A DNA stretch of 64,000 nt from Iodobacter violaceini (lineage in GTDB: Bacteria; Pseudomonadota; Gammaproteobacteria; Burkholderiales; Chitinibacteraceae). The notes under the pieces are model-generated. The model made no database searches, was not told the origin of the DNA, and saw only the letters and a list, made by a program, of their open reading frames with translations. A program made the translations under genes and the position numbers. The stretch is taken from contig NZ_JAAOLX010000001.1 in NCBI RefSeq assembly GCF_011601265.1, positions 124,001 to 188,000 on the forward strand. Reading direction: 5' to 3'. This document shows, piece after piece, positions 54,767-62,687 of this stretch. Within the stretch, counting starts at the first letter, position 1; every line of letters starts with the position of its first letter.

Positions 54767-55918
54767 ATGACTACTACCGCATTCTTTATTCCAGCAGTAA
54801 ATCTGATGGGCGCTGGCTGTCTTAAAGACGCAGCAAGCACTATTCAATCCTACGGCTTTAAAAAAGCACTGATCGTGACCGACGCCGTGCTCAATAAAAT
54901 TGGCATGGTAGCGAAAGTATCCGAGCTGCTTGGACAGCATGGCGTGGTGTCGGTGGTATTTGACGGCGCTCAGCCCAACCCTACCATCGGCAATGTGGAA
55001 GCAGGCTTAAAATTACTCAAAGACAATGAATGTGATTTTGTGATTTCGCTGGGTGGCGGCTCACCGCATGATTGCGCCAAAGGCATTGCACTTTGCGCCA
55101 GCAATGGCGGCAATATCGCTGATTACGAAGGGCTTAATCAATCTAAAAAACCCCAGCTGCCCCTGGTTGCAATCAACACCACAGCCGGTACAGCCAGTGA
55201 AATGACCCGCTTCTGTATTATTACTGACGAATCACGTCATGTAAAAATGGCGATTGTAGACAAACACACCACGCCTGTTCTGTCGGTAAATGATCCGGAA
55301 ATGATGCTGGATAAGCCTAAAGACCTGACTGCAGCCACCGGCATGGATGCGCTCACCCACGCCATTGAGGCCTATGTCTCCACCATCGCCACCCCCATTA
55401 CCGATGCCTGCGCGCTGAAAGCAGTGACTTTAATCAGCGAAAATCTGCGCCACGCCGTCAATGATGGCCACAACTTACACGCCCGCGAGCAAATGGCTTA
55501 CGCACAGTTTTTAGCCGGGATGGCCTTTAATAATGCATCGCTTGGCTATGTGCATGCGATGGCCCACCAATTAGGCGGTTTTTACGATCTGCCACACGGC
55601 GTATGCAATGCCGTGCTGCTGCCGCATGTACAGAAATTCAACTCCCGCATCGCCGCCAAACGCCTGGGTGAAGTCGCCCACGCCATGGGTTGCGATGTAC
55701 GCTTCTTATCTGACGAAGCCGCCGCCGAAGCCTGCCTCTCTGCCATCCGCCAGCTTGCCGCCGACATAGGCATCCCGGTTGGCCTGATCGAGCTGGGTGT
55801 AAAAGAAGCCGACTTCCCAACCCTCACTGCGAATGCACTGAAAGACGCATGCGGCTTTACCAACCCGATTCAGGCCACGGCAGAAGAAATTACTGCGATT
55901 TATAAAGCAGCAATGTAA
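54767..55918 (+). CDS. Iron-containing alcohol dehydrogenase
   Basis: 383 aa, group III (YiaY/AdhB-type). NAD-binding [14 protein letters not shown] near residues 96-110, and metal-binding region [12 protein letters not shown]...[24 protein letters not shown] with the conserved histidines. Normal length. Oxidises or forms short-chain alcohols; expected to be cytoplasmic. A terminator follows. Closest named relatives are adhB of Zymomonas and yiaY. Confidence 0.92.
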   Translation: MTTTAFFIPAVNLMGAGCLKDAASTIQSYGFKKALIVTDAVLNKIGMVAKVSELLGQHGVVSVVFDGAQPNPTIGNVEAGLKLLKDNECDFVISLGGGSPHDCAKGIALCASNGGNIADYEGLNQSKKPQLPLVAINTTAGTASEMTRFCIITDESRHVKMAIVDKHTTPVLSVNDPEMMLDKPKDLTAATGMDALTHAIEAYVSTIATPITDACALKAVTLISENLRHAVNDGHNLHAREQMAYAQFLAGMAFNNASLGYVHAMAHQLGGFYDLPHGVCNAVLLPHVQKFNSRIAAKRLGEVAHAMGCDVRFLSDEAAAEACLSAIRQLAADIGIPVGLIELGVKEADFPTLTANALKDACGFTNPIQATAEEITAIYKAAM

Positions 55919-55955
55919 AACGTAAGCGCAATAGATTCGGCTTAAATCAATAGAT

Positions 55956-55993
55956 AACGCCGCATGCAAAGACGATTTGCTTGCGGCGTTTTG
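55956..55993 (+). terminator. Terminator after the alcohol dehydrogenase gene
   Basis: AACGCCGCA / TGCGGCGTT with an extended inner TGCAAA/TTTGC stem, followed by TTTGAT, 37 bases past the stop. Confidence 0.8.
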
Positions 55994-56066
55994 ATATCAA
56001 TAAGCTTTATTTCTGCTATTTAAATAAAGCTTCAGTTAAAAGATAGCTTACATATTAGCGTATTTT

Positions 56067-56534
56067 TTAAGGCTGCTTGTCCAGTAATCGCTGAGCTCCG
56101 CTACCATTCAAAGATAACTCATCCATTGGATTTCGTAATTTACAGATTGACAGGGATAAACAGCCACAACCAATACAATCACTAAGCTGGTTTCTTAGAC
56201 TTGTTAGCATTGCTATTTTTTCATCCAACTCATTCCTCCAACGCGCAGAAAGCTCCCCCCAATCACCCCCTGATGGAGTTCGCTCACCTGGCAAATCCAT
56301 CAATGCTAATTTTATTGATGAAAGTGAAATCCCAACTTTCTGTGCAACCTTAATAAAGGCAATGCGCCGTAAAATATCGCGCGAATAACGCCTCTGATTT
56401 CCTTTGCTGCGTGTGCTTTTTATCAGACCTTTCGCTTCATAAAAATGAATAGTTGAAATAGCCACCCCACTTCGCTCTGCCACTTCACCAACGGTGAGTT
56501 GACGAGGCAAATCATCTAAGCAATTTTTTTTCAT
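56067..56534 (-). CDS. soxR: Redox-sensitive regulator SoxR
   Basis: 155 aa, MerR family. Winged helix at the N-terminus (LTVGEVAERSGVAISTIHFYEAKGLI, residues 13-38), coiled-coil dimer helix, and the [2Fe-2S] ligand cluster C120-x2-C123-x-C125-x5-C131, identical in spacing to E. coli SoxR. Oxidised by redox-cycling compounds, it activates promoters with a 19-bp spacer; such a promoter lies in the divergent intergenic region. Confidence 0.95.
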   Translation of the reverse strand: MKKNCLDDLPRQLTVGEVAERSGVAISTIHFYEAKGLIKSTRSKGNQRRYSRDILRRIAFIKVAQKVGISLSSIKLALMDLPGERTPSGGDWGELSARWRNELDEKIAMLTSLRNQLSDCIGCGCLSLSICKLRNPMDELSLNGSGAQRLLDKQP

Positions 56535-56542
56535 ACGCCCCC

Positions 56543-56573
56543 TTGACCTAAAGTTAACTTGAGGTTTTACACT
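56543..56573 (+). promoter_or_regulatory. SoxR-controlled promoter with SoxR box
   Basis: -35 TTGACC (56543-56548), 19-base spacer, -10 TACACT (56568-56573). The palindrome CCTAAAGTTAACTTGAGG (56547-56564) matches the SoxR operator (CCTCAAGTTAACTTGAGG) except for one arm base. A 19-bp spacer is the hallmark of MerR-family promoters. It drives the reductase at 56609. Confidence 0.9.
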
Positions 56574-56608
56574 GCCATCTATTCAAAAACAATAGTAGGA
56601 TATTTAAA

Positions 56609-57130
56609 ATGGCGACTGCAATTATTCTTGGTTCCGCTCGTAATCATGGCAATACTCATCAACTAGCCCTGCAAATAGCGAACCATACTGAATGCGTTAT
56701 CTTTAACTTGGCAGATTACAACATCAGCCATTATGATTATGAGCATAAAAATATAGCTGATGATTTTTTGCCTCTTGTGAGAGAAATCATCACTTTTGAT
56801 CGCTTTATTTTAGCCACTCCAATTTATTGGTACTCACCAAGTAGCATAATGAAAATATTCATGGATCGCTTAACTGACCTAATTACCATAGAGCAAAGCA
56901 TAGGTCGTCAGCTAAAAAACAAAAGCGCAGCCATCATTTCAACAGGCAATGATAAAATAGCACCTCAATGCTTTGAAGATATTTTCCGGCTCACATTCCA
57001 ACATCTTCATATCAACTATTTAGGCATGCTGTATTGCCCTTGCAATAAAGACCCCCAACAACATAAAACATCAATAATAAGTCATTTCATCCAGCAACTT
57101 AAATTATCAAAACCCACAAGTAAAAAATAA
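56609..57130 (+). CDS. NAD(P)H-dependent flavodoxin-like oxidoreductase
   Basis: 173 aa. Flavodoxin-like FMN-binding start (IILGSARNHGNTHQL) and the ATPIYWYSPSSIMKIFMDR motif of NADPH-dependent FMN/quinone reductases. The SoxR box in its promoter implies induction by redox-cycling drugs such as quinones or phenazines, so two-electron reduction of quinones is a reasonable role. Its base composition is more A/T-rich than that of neighbours, suggesting recent acquisition. Confidence 0.85.
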   Translation: MATAIILGSARNHGNTHQLALQIANHTECVIFNLADYNISHYDYEHKNIADDFLPLVREIITFDRFILATPIYWYSPSSIMKIFMDRLTDLITIEQSIGRQLKNKSAAIISTGNDKIAPQCFEDIFRLTFQHLHINYLGMLYCPCNKDPQQHKTSIISHFIQQLKLSKPTSKK

Positions 57131-57330
57131 TAATAAGTTCATTGATTAATGCATTGCAACACTTTCGCTAAAGCTCGATCAGCTCAAATCATAAAACATT
57201 GGGCTGATCTACTTATTCCATACTGCTCATTACCACGATTCGCACTGAAGTCATTGGTTGAGCCGCTTATTTTAAATAGCAGCTTGATCTCAAGCATTCC
57301 AAGCACCTTCCAGCTCACCTTTCCCAAGCC

Positions 57331-57339
57331 TGCTATAAT
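57331..57339 (+). promoter_or_regulatory. Probable extended -10 promoter of rlmD
   Basis: TGCTATAAT (57331-57339), an extended -10, 26 bases before the rlmD ATG. No clear -35. Upstream 57131-57330 holds no supported gene. Confidence 0.5.
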
Positions 57340-57365
57340 CCGCCGTTTTACGCGATGGCCTTACC

Positions 57366-58670
57366 ATGACTGCTCCTGCCCTGATTGAATCCTTAGACTT
57401 TGAAGGCCACGGCATTGCGCGCGTAGAAGGGAAGACGATTTTTATTGATGGCGCCCTGCCACGGGAAACCGTCAGCTATAAAAGCTATCGCATTAAGCCG
57501 CGGTTTGAAAACGCCGAAGCCACGCAAATCCATACCACCAGCCATATGCGCGTTAATCCGCCCTGTCCGCATTTTGGTGTGTGCGGCGGTTGCAGCATGC
57601 AGCATCTGGAATTTGCCGGCCAGGTGGCGGCCAAGCAGCGGGTACTGGAAGACAACCTTAAACGTATTGGCAATGTAAAAGCAGAAATGATGTTGCCAGC
57701 GATTTATGGCCCCGAATGGGGCTATCGCCAGCGGGCGCGTTTGTCGGTGTCTTATGATGCGAAGCAAAATGAAGTGCGGCTGGGCTTTTTTGAGCGGCGC
57801 TCTAAAGTCATCGCGGCGCTGAATGAATGCCGCGTGTTACCACCACATATTTCTAAGCAAATCTTGCCGCTGCGCGCGCTGCTTAAAAGCTTATCGATTA
57901 AAGACCGCATCCTGCATATCGAGCTGGCCGTTGGTGAGCATGTGGATATTCTGGTGCTGCGCACACCAGTCGCCCCTAATAAAGCCGATCAGGCTCTGAT
58001 TAAAAAATATGCAGATCAATGGAAGGTACAGTTCTGGCTGCAGGCAAAATCGGTTGAAGCGGCCACGCCGTTTTACCCGCTGGATGCACCGCAGCTCAGC
58101 TACAGCATCCCTGAATTTGGCATTGTAATGCGCTATAAGCCCACCGAATTTACCCAGGTAAACCACCGCATCAACCGCACGCTGGTGGCGCGGGCGATGG
58201 ATTTACTTAAACCACAGGCAGGTGAAGTGATTGCTGACTTTTTCTGCGGCGTGGGCAATTTCACCCTGCCGATTGCAAAAAGCGGCGCAAAAACGCTGGG
58301 CATGGAAGGCTTACAACAGCTGGTAGACAGGGCCAATGAAAGCGCCAGCGATAATGGGCTTGCCAGCAACACCCAGTTTAAAGTAGCTAATTTATTTGAG
58401 ATGAGCGAGAGCTGGCTGAAAAAACTTGGGGCTTTCGACAAGATGCTGATCGATCCGCCAAGGGATGGCGCACACGAGCTGTGTAAATCCATCAGCGCCC
58501 AAAACGGCCCAAAACGCATCGTCTACGTATCCTGTAACCCCTCCACTCTGGCCCGCGATGCCGATGTGCTGGTGCACGAAAAAGGCTACACGCTTAAAGC
58601 GGCGGGGATCGTGAATATGTTCCCGCATACGGCACATGTAGAGAGTATTGCGTGGTTTGAGAAGGGTTAA
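57366..58670 (+). CDS. rlmD: 23S rRNA (uracil-1939-C5)-methyltransferase RlmD
   Basis: 434 aa. N-terminal TRAM-like OB domain (DFEGHGIARVEGKTIFIDGALP), a [4Fe-4S] cluster set C67, C73 and C76 (CPHFGVCGGC) with a later cysteine, then the SAM-dependent methyltransferase domain with FFCGVGNFTLP and the catalytic cysteine loop YVSCNPSTLARD. Modifies U1939 of 23S rRNA. Starts MTAPALIESLDFEGHG as in the family. Followed by a palindrome and a terminator. Confidence 0.95.
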   Translation: MTAPALIESLDFEGHGIARVEGKTIFIDGALPRETVSYKSYRIKPRFENAEATQIHTTSHMRVNPPCPHFGVCGGCSMQHLEFAGQVAAKQRVLEDNLKRIGNVKAEMMLPAIYGPEWGYRQRARLSVSYDAKQNEVRLGFFERRSKVIAALNECRVLPPHISKQILPLRALLKSLSIKDRILHIELAVGEHVDILVLRTPVAPNKADQALIKKYADQWKVQFWLQAKSVEAATPFYPLDAPQLSYSIPEFGIVMRYKPTEFTQVNHRINRTLVARAMDLLKPQAGEVIADFFCGVGNFTLPIAKSGAKTLGMEGLQQLVDRANESASDNGLASNTQFKVANLFEMSESWLKKLGAFDKMLIDPPRDGAHELCKSISAQNGPKRIVYVSCNPSTLARDADVLVHEKGYTLKAAGIVNMFPHTAHVESIAWFEKG

Positions 58671-58728
58671 GAGCATCGTTCATATTGCTTTCCCAAAATG
58701 GCATAGCCATCATCCCCAAATGTATAAA

Positions 58729-58760
58729 TCGTGGATCCAGCAGAACGGCTGGATCCACGA
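58729..58760. repeat. 13-bp perfect hairpin with nested GGATCC
   Basis: TCGTGGATCCAGC (58729-58741) and GCTGGATCCACGA (58748-58760) around a 6-base loop. The flanking CTACCCGGGAATGAC is reminiscent of the CGGGAATGAC ends of REP-like repeats of betaproteobacteria. Confidence 0.65.
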
Positions 58761-58807
58761 CGAAACTACCCGGGAATGACAATCTGATTCATAGCGGGCA
58801 TTGAGAC

Positions 58808-58836
58808 AAAACGCGAAGCAAGCCTTCGCGTTTTTT
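58808..58836 (+). terminator. Rho-independent terminator after rlmD
   Basis: AAAACGCGAAG / CTTCGCGTTTTTT with a short 5-base loop, 138 bp past the rlmD stop. Confidence 0.88.
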
Positions 58837-58969
58837 ATTGGCTACATCCACGGCAAATACTACCGAATGCCACTTAATACCTCGCCCCCGGCGCAGCAAC
58901 TCAACTAAGCTTTAAGCGGTTTAAATTGATGCTGAGCATCTTGCCAGCTGCACTCTATGGATATCGAAT

Positions 58970-59398
58970 ATGCGTAAATTATTGCTTAGCTCTGTTATTG
59001 CCCTTGGTTTATCAGCCTGTGCCAGCGTGATGCCTTCTTCCCCGGCATCCCCAAGTGCGGCTGCCCGCTTTGATGGCGAGTGGAATATCGTCAAAGTGAA
59101 CGATAAAGCCGTCAGCAGCGATAGCAAGGCCACACTGGCTTTTGACGCAAAAACCATGCGTATTACGGGCTTTGATGGCTGTAACCGGGTGATGGGCAGC
59201 TTAAAAGACGACAATCAGCAGCTTAAAGGCATGCTGGCATCCACCATGATGGCCTGCATGGGCGACGAGAACAGCGCCATCAGCCATGCAGTGGGCCAGG
59301 CCTTTGCCACTGGTGCACAAGTGAAAGAGCTGGAAGCCGGTAAGCTGATCGAGCTAAAAAGCAAAGACAGCTCGCTGACTTTGGCTAAAAAACCTTAA
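58970..59398 (+). CDS. META-domain lipoprotein (HslJ-like)
   Basis: 142 aa. Lipoprotein signal peptide with lipobox LSAC (Cys17), then a META/HslJ domain from about 35 with GEWNIVKVNDKAV, FDGCNRVMGS and MMACMGDENS, conserved in the family. HslJ-type proteins are heat-induced outer-membrane lipoproteins linked to novobiocin tolerance in E. coli. The start ATG is weakly preceded by a ribosome-binding site. Confidence 0.88.
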   Translation: MRKLLLSSVIALGLSACASVMPSSPASPSAAARFDGEWNIVKVNDKAVSSDSKATLAFDAKTMRITGFDGCNRVMGSLKDDNQQLKGMLASTMMACMGDENSAISHAVGQAFATGAQVKELEAGKLIELKSKDSSLTLAKKP

Positions 59399-59421
59399 AA
59401 GACATAAAGCGATTTTCACAG

Positions 59422-59478
59422 GAGTGGCTTTAGCCGCGAAAGTACTGCGTATAAAAACATTTGTGGCCCGCTTCTGCG
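59422..59478. repeat. REP-like unit (GGCTTTAGCC family), copy 3
   Basis: GAGTGGCTTTAGCCGCGAAAG, then CTGCGTATAAAAACATT and GGCC, in the same order as in copy 1 at 15235. It lies in the 133-bp convergent gap between the META gene and bioH. Confidence 0.65.
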
Positions 59479-59531
59479 CTGCAGCATCGAAGGTGCGTAT
59501 TCGTGTTTCCCGCGCACCGCGCTCACACTGG

Positions 59532-60311
59532 CTACATCCCCGCCAGCAAAAACCGCCGCTGCGCCGCAATAAAATCATCCGGATGCGAAGCAAACGGCAC
59601 GTGGGCTGCGCCGCAGTGGACAATCAGCTCGGCGTGAGGCAAAGCTTCTGCCAGCCACTCCCCGGCCCCCAGCGGAGTGAGCGTATCGCGGTTGCCAAAC
59701 TGCAGTAATACCGGGCAGGTCAGCTGATAAATTTGCTGACGTAAATCGGTATCACGCAAAATGGCCAGGCCTTCCTGCAGTGCCGCAAGGCTTGGCTCGC
59801 CGTGCAAAAATAATTCCTGGCTCAGCGTTTTTGCCATGGCCCGCGCCTCAGCGCCGCCTTGTACTTGCAAGCTGATAAAGCGTTTTAAAGTGCCCTGCCA
59901 GTCTGCGGCGAGACTTGCGGCAAACTGGCTCATAGTGGCCGTGGCCATAGCGGGCAGCCAGTCTTCCCTCTGCATAAAACACGGCGTAGAGGCGATCAGG
60001 CTGAGCGAGCGGATTTTATCCGGCGCAGCCATGGCCCAACTGCTGGCTACCGCCCCGCCCAAAGACCAGCCCACCACTTGCACTGGTCTTGGAAAAGCCG
60101 CATCCAGCTCTGCCACCATATGCGCCAGCGATAAAGGCTGGCTGCTGGTGCTTTTGCCATGGCCGGGTAAATCCACCAGATGCAGGCAAAAATCATCGCT
60201 CAGCGCCTCAGCCACACCGCGCCAAACCGTGCTGTTCATCGCCCAGCCATGCAGCAGCACCACATCCGGCCCACGGCCGGTTGATTCGATATGTAGAAAA
60301 TTGCCAGCCAT
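59532..60311 (-). CDS. bioH: Pimeloyl-ACP methyl ester esterase BioH
   Basis: Removes the methyl group from pimeloyl-ACP methyl ester, ending the BioC-BioH route to the biotin precursor. 259 aa. Alpha/beta hydrolase with HGWAMNSTVW oxyanion region, nucleophile S83 (GWSLGG) and late CGAAHVPFASHPD with the catalytic histidine. AAAGG precedes the ATG. bioF lies 565 bp upstream on the same strand; bioC is not visible downstream. Confidence 0.92.
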   Translation of the reverse strand: MAGNFLHIESTGRGPDVVLLHGWAMNSTVWRGVAEALSDDFCLHLVDLPGHGKSTSSQPLSLAHMVAELDAAFPRPVQVVGWSLGGAVASSWAMAAPDKIRSLSLIASTPCFMQREDWLPAMATATMSQFAASLAADWQGTLKRFISLQVQGGAEARAMAKTLSQELFLHGEPSLAALQEGLAILRDTDLRQQIYQLTCPVLLQFGNRDTLTPLGAGEWLAEALPHAELIVHCGAAHVPFASHPDDFIAAQRRFLLAGM

Positions 60312-60449
60312 ACAAAACCTTTCAATTTAAAAGCATCGTTCAAATAAACGGGGCTCTGTAGGTGGGCAAATGTTTTACCATGCCCACGCAGCGCCCCTTA
60401 AAAGTACCGGCATCCACTTAATGTTGTTGCTCTCCCCTTGGTAAAAGGG
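60312..60449. other. Part of the bioF-bioH gap without genes
   Basis: No gene seen; the remaining gap to bioF (to 60876) is mostly the repeat at 60450-60684 plus about 190 bp of unassigned sequence. It should contain the bioH promoter if bioH is not co-transcribed with bioF. Confidence 0.5.
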
Positions 60450-60684
60450 TTTTAGTGCCTTCGGCACGTTGATTTTGGAGCGGTAGCCACCGCGGGGGCC
60501 TTCCTTTCTTGCTTCGCCAAGAAACGAAGCCAAAGAAAGCGACCCCACGAAACACGAAGGCCCCTCATCTGCGGACAGCGGTTGCTGCAGGACTCACTCG
60601 CTTCGCTCTTTCAAACATCCTCGCCGAAACCCCGCCCGCTTGTTCCTCGCTTCGGCGTGTTTCAAGGGAAGGATTTAAGCCCCG
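60450..60684. repeat. ~235-bp dispersed repeat, copy B
   Basis: Near-identical to 52230-52290 in its first 60 bases, with CCAAGAAACGAAGCCAA and the far-end TTCCTCGCT(T/C)CGGCGTGTTTCAAGGG block shared. It sits between bioF and bioH, which are normally close together. Confidence 0.8.
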
Positions 60685-60876
60685 TGCAAAGAGTGCATTT
60701 ATTGCATTCCCCGCTGCTTACAAATAAAAACCATGATGTCTATTTTCAACTATTAACGCAGACATAGCCTTTTACAAAGGGGGAGGCAACTGCCGCCTGA
60801 TGCTGTGCAGGTATGCATGCCCCCAAATGCATCAGGGCAAACGTGACCAGCATCAAGCCGTGGGCACTTGCCCAAG

Positions 60877-62028
60877 CTACCTTTCAAGCACCAGCAACGC
60901 TTTTAACTCCCCAATCAAAGCCGCAACATCCTCATCAGAATGCGCTGCCGATAAAGTAATGCGTAAACGTGGCGTGGGCACGGTGGGCGGGCGGATTGCG
61001 CCTGCCCAAATGCCGCGCTCAAACAGGGCTTTGGCAATGCGGATGGTGGTTTCATTATCCGGCAGCAGCACCAGCTGAATCGCCGTATTGGAATCGAGCA
61101 GCTCGCAGCAATCCTGTACCCCCACTCTGAAGGCCGCAATATTCCTGGCCAGACGCTGCCGCCGCCAGGATTCTGCCTCAATTAAATCCATGCTGGCCTG
61201 CATGGCACAGGATAAAAGAGGTGGCATGGCGGTGGTGTAAACATAGCTGTGGGCAGTGTTCAGCAGCCAGTCGCACATCACTTGTTCACCCGCAACAAAA
61301 GCGCCCGATACGCCAGCGGCTTTGCCCAGAGTGGCCATATAAATAATGCGCGGCGATGCGATGCCAAACTCAGCCAGCGTGCCCCGCCCTTCACCCAATA
61401 CACCAAAGCCGTGGGCATCGTCTAAAAACAACCAGGCATCATATTTTTCGGCCAGCGCCAAAAGCGCTGCCACCGGGGCGATATCGCCATCCATGCTGAA
61501 TACCGCGTCAGCCACAATCAGCTTACGTGGCGCGGTACTGGCGGCCAGCAGGCGCTCCAGCGCGGCCATATCCTGATGCGGGTAGCGCTTAAAACCGGCC
61601 CGCGATAAGGCAACGGCGTCATTTAAAGAGGCGTGATTGAGCTTATCGGCAAACACCGCATCACCGCGCCCCACCAGCGCAGTAATCACCGCCAGATTGG
61701 CCATATAGCCGGTAGAAAACCCCAGCGCAGCGGGCATGCCGACAAACTTAGCCAGCCGGTCTTCCAGCGCCTGATGCGGGGCAAAATGCCCGGCCAGCAA
61801 ATGCGCTGCGCCGCTGCCCACGCCCCAGTCTGCCGCGCCTTGCTGCGCCGCTTGCACCACGGCCGGGTGATTGGCCAGCCCCAGATAATCGTTGCTGCAA
61901 AAATTGATCAGCTGCCGCCCGGCAACCAGAATATGCGCGCCCTGCGGGCTATCGATCTGGCGGCGGCTGCGCAGCAAACCTGCTTGCTGGCGCCCGGCCA
62001 GCCTGGCGGCAAATTGAGAGAAAGGCAT
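60877..62028 (-). CDS. bioF: 8-amino-7-oxononanoate synthase BioF
   Basis: PLP enzyme joining pimeloyl-ACP and L-alanine, first step of biotin ring synthesis. 383 aa from ATG 62028 with GGA 9 bases upstream; the in-frame TTG at 62055 is less likely. CSNDYLGLANHP, GSGAAHLLAGH, FLDDAHGFGVLG, and the PLP lysine K236 in ATLGKAAGVSG. bioH follows on the same strand, but after the long repeat. Confidence 0.94.
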   Translation of the reverse strand: MPFSQFAARLAGRQQAGLLRSRRQIDSPQGAHILVAGRQLINFCSNDYLGLANHPAVVQAAQQGAADWGVGSGAAHLLAGHFAPHQALEDRLAKFVGMPAALGFSTGYMANLAVITALVGRGDAVFADKLNHASLNDAVALSRAGFKRYPHQDMAALERLLAASTAPRKLIVADAVFSMDGDIAPVAALLALAEKYDAWLFLDDAHGFGVLGEGRGTLAEFGIASPRIIYMATLGKAAGVSGAFVAGEQVMCDWLLNTAHSYVYTTAMPPLLSCAMQASMDLIEAESWRRQRLARNIAAFRVGVQDCCELLDSNTAIQLVLLPDNETTIRIAKALFERGIWAGAIRPPTVPTPRLRITLSAAHSDEDVAALIGELKALLVLER

Positions 62029-62173
62029 GGAGAAATCCAGCGGGGAAAGTGGCAATTCTAACAGCTGACAAGGGAAGGTGCGCTGGCTGAAGTAAAGCGA
62101 GGAAAGCTGATGGTATAAAACTTAAAGCGGCGGGTATCGCCCGCACTCAGCAATTTACCGCTGAGCAAACGGG

Positions 62174-62683
62174 CTATTCAATTACCAGTAATTTAACCTG
62201 CCACGCCGATCGGTCGTAATATGGTTTGGTCTGCAGCTCTGGCTTTGTATCGTAAGGGTAAACAATAAACAGCGGGCCTTTGGTACGCGCAGGGATGGAC
62301 TGGCCGTTCATTTTATGCGCCAGAATCATATTAAACCGATGAGTGTCACTAAAAGGAATCTCGGTTTTGTAATCATTAACCGCCACTGCTTTAATCACGC
62401 TGCCACTAGCCCTGGCCGCCGCCAGCACATCGCGTAAATAGGGGCCGCTAAACTGAACCGGCAGCGCTTCCCACGGGGTTTGGGTTCGATAGCTTTGCTG
62501 CGGCAGTTTTTCCAGCATGGCCAGATCAAATACTGCGGTATTGCCTGCGTTTTTCTCCCCCACCTTACCACTGATGGTGAGAATCACCTTTCCGGCCGGG
62601 GCATCCAGCGCCAGCACGGGCCAGGTAAACAACAAAACCAGCAGCAGATATACGCGGTAAGCAGTCATAAAGTAAGCTCGCAT
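62174..62683 (-). CDS. Periplasmic molybdopterin-oxidoreductase-fold protein
   Basis: 169 aa. Signal peptide (residues 1-25, ending VLALD), then a sulfite-oxidase-like Oxidored_molyb domain fragment (SGPYLRDVLAAARASGS, VNDYKTEIPFSD, GPLFIVYPYD). The cysteine that binds molybdopterin in real oxidases is absent. The start is 4 bases after the stop of the HD-GYP gene, so translation is probably coupled. Proteins of this type often sit beside sensors as possible periplasmic input modules. Confidence 0.78.
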   Translation of the reverse strand: MRAYFMTAYRVYLLLVLLFTWPVLALDAPAGKVILTISGKVGEKNAGNTAVFDLAMLEKLPQQSYRTQTPWEALPVQFSGPYLRDVLAAARASGSVIKAVAVNDYKTEIPFSDTHRFNMILAHKMNGQSIPARTKGPLFIVYPYDTKPELQTKPYYDRSAWQVKLLVIE

Positions 62684-62687
62684 CGGC

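Noticed and set aside
57149-57388. 79-aa frame between the reductase and rlmD
   Set aside because: It overlaps the rlmD promoter and start, and shows no domain or ribosome-binding site.
59761-60330. 189-aa plus-strand frame across bioH
   Set aside because: Shadow of bioH, which has a complete catalytic set.
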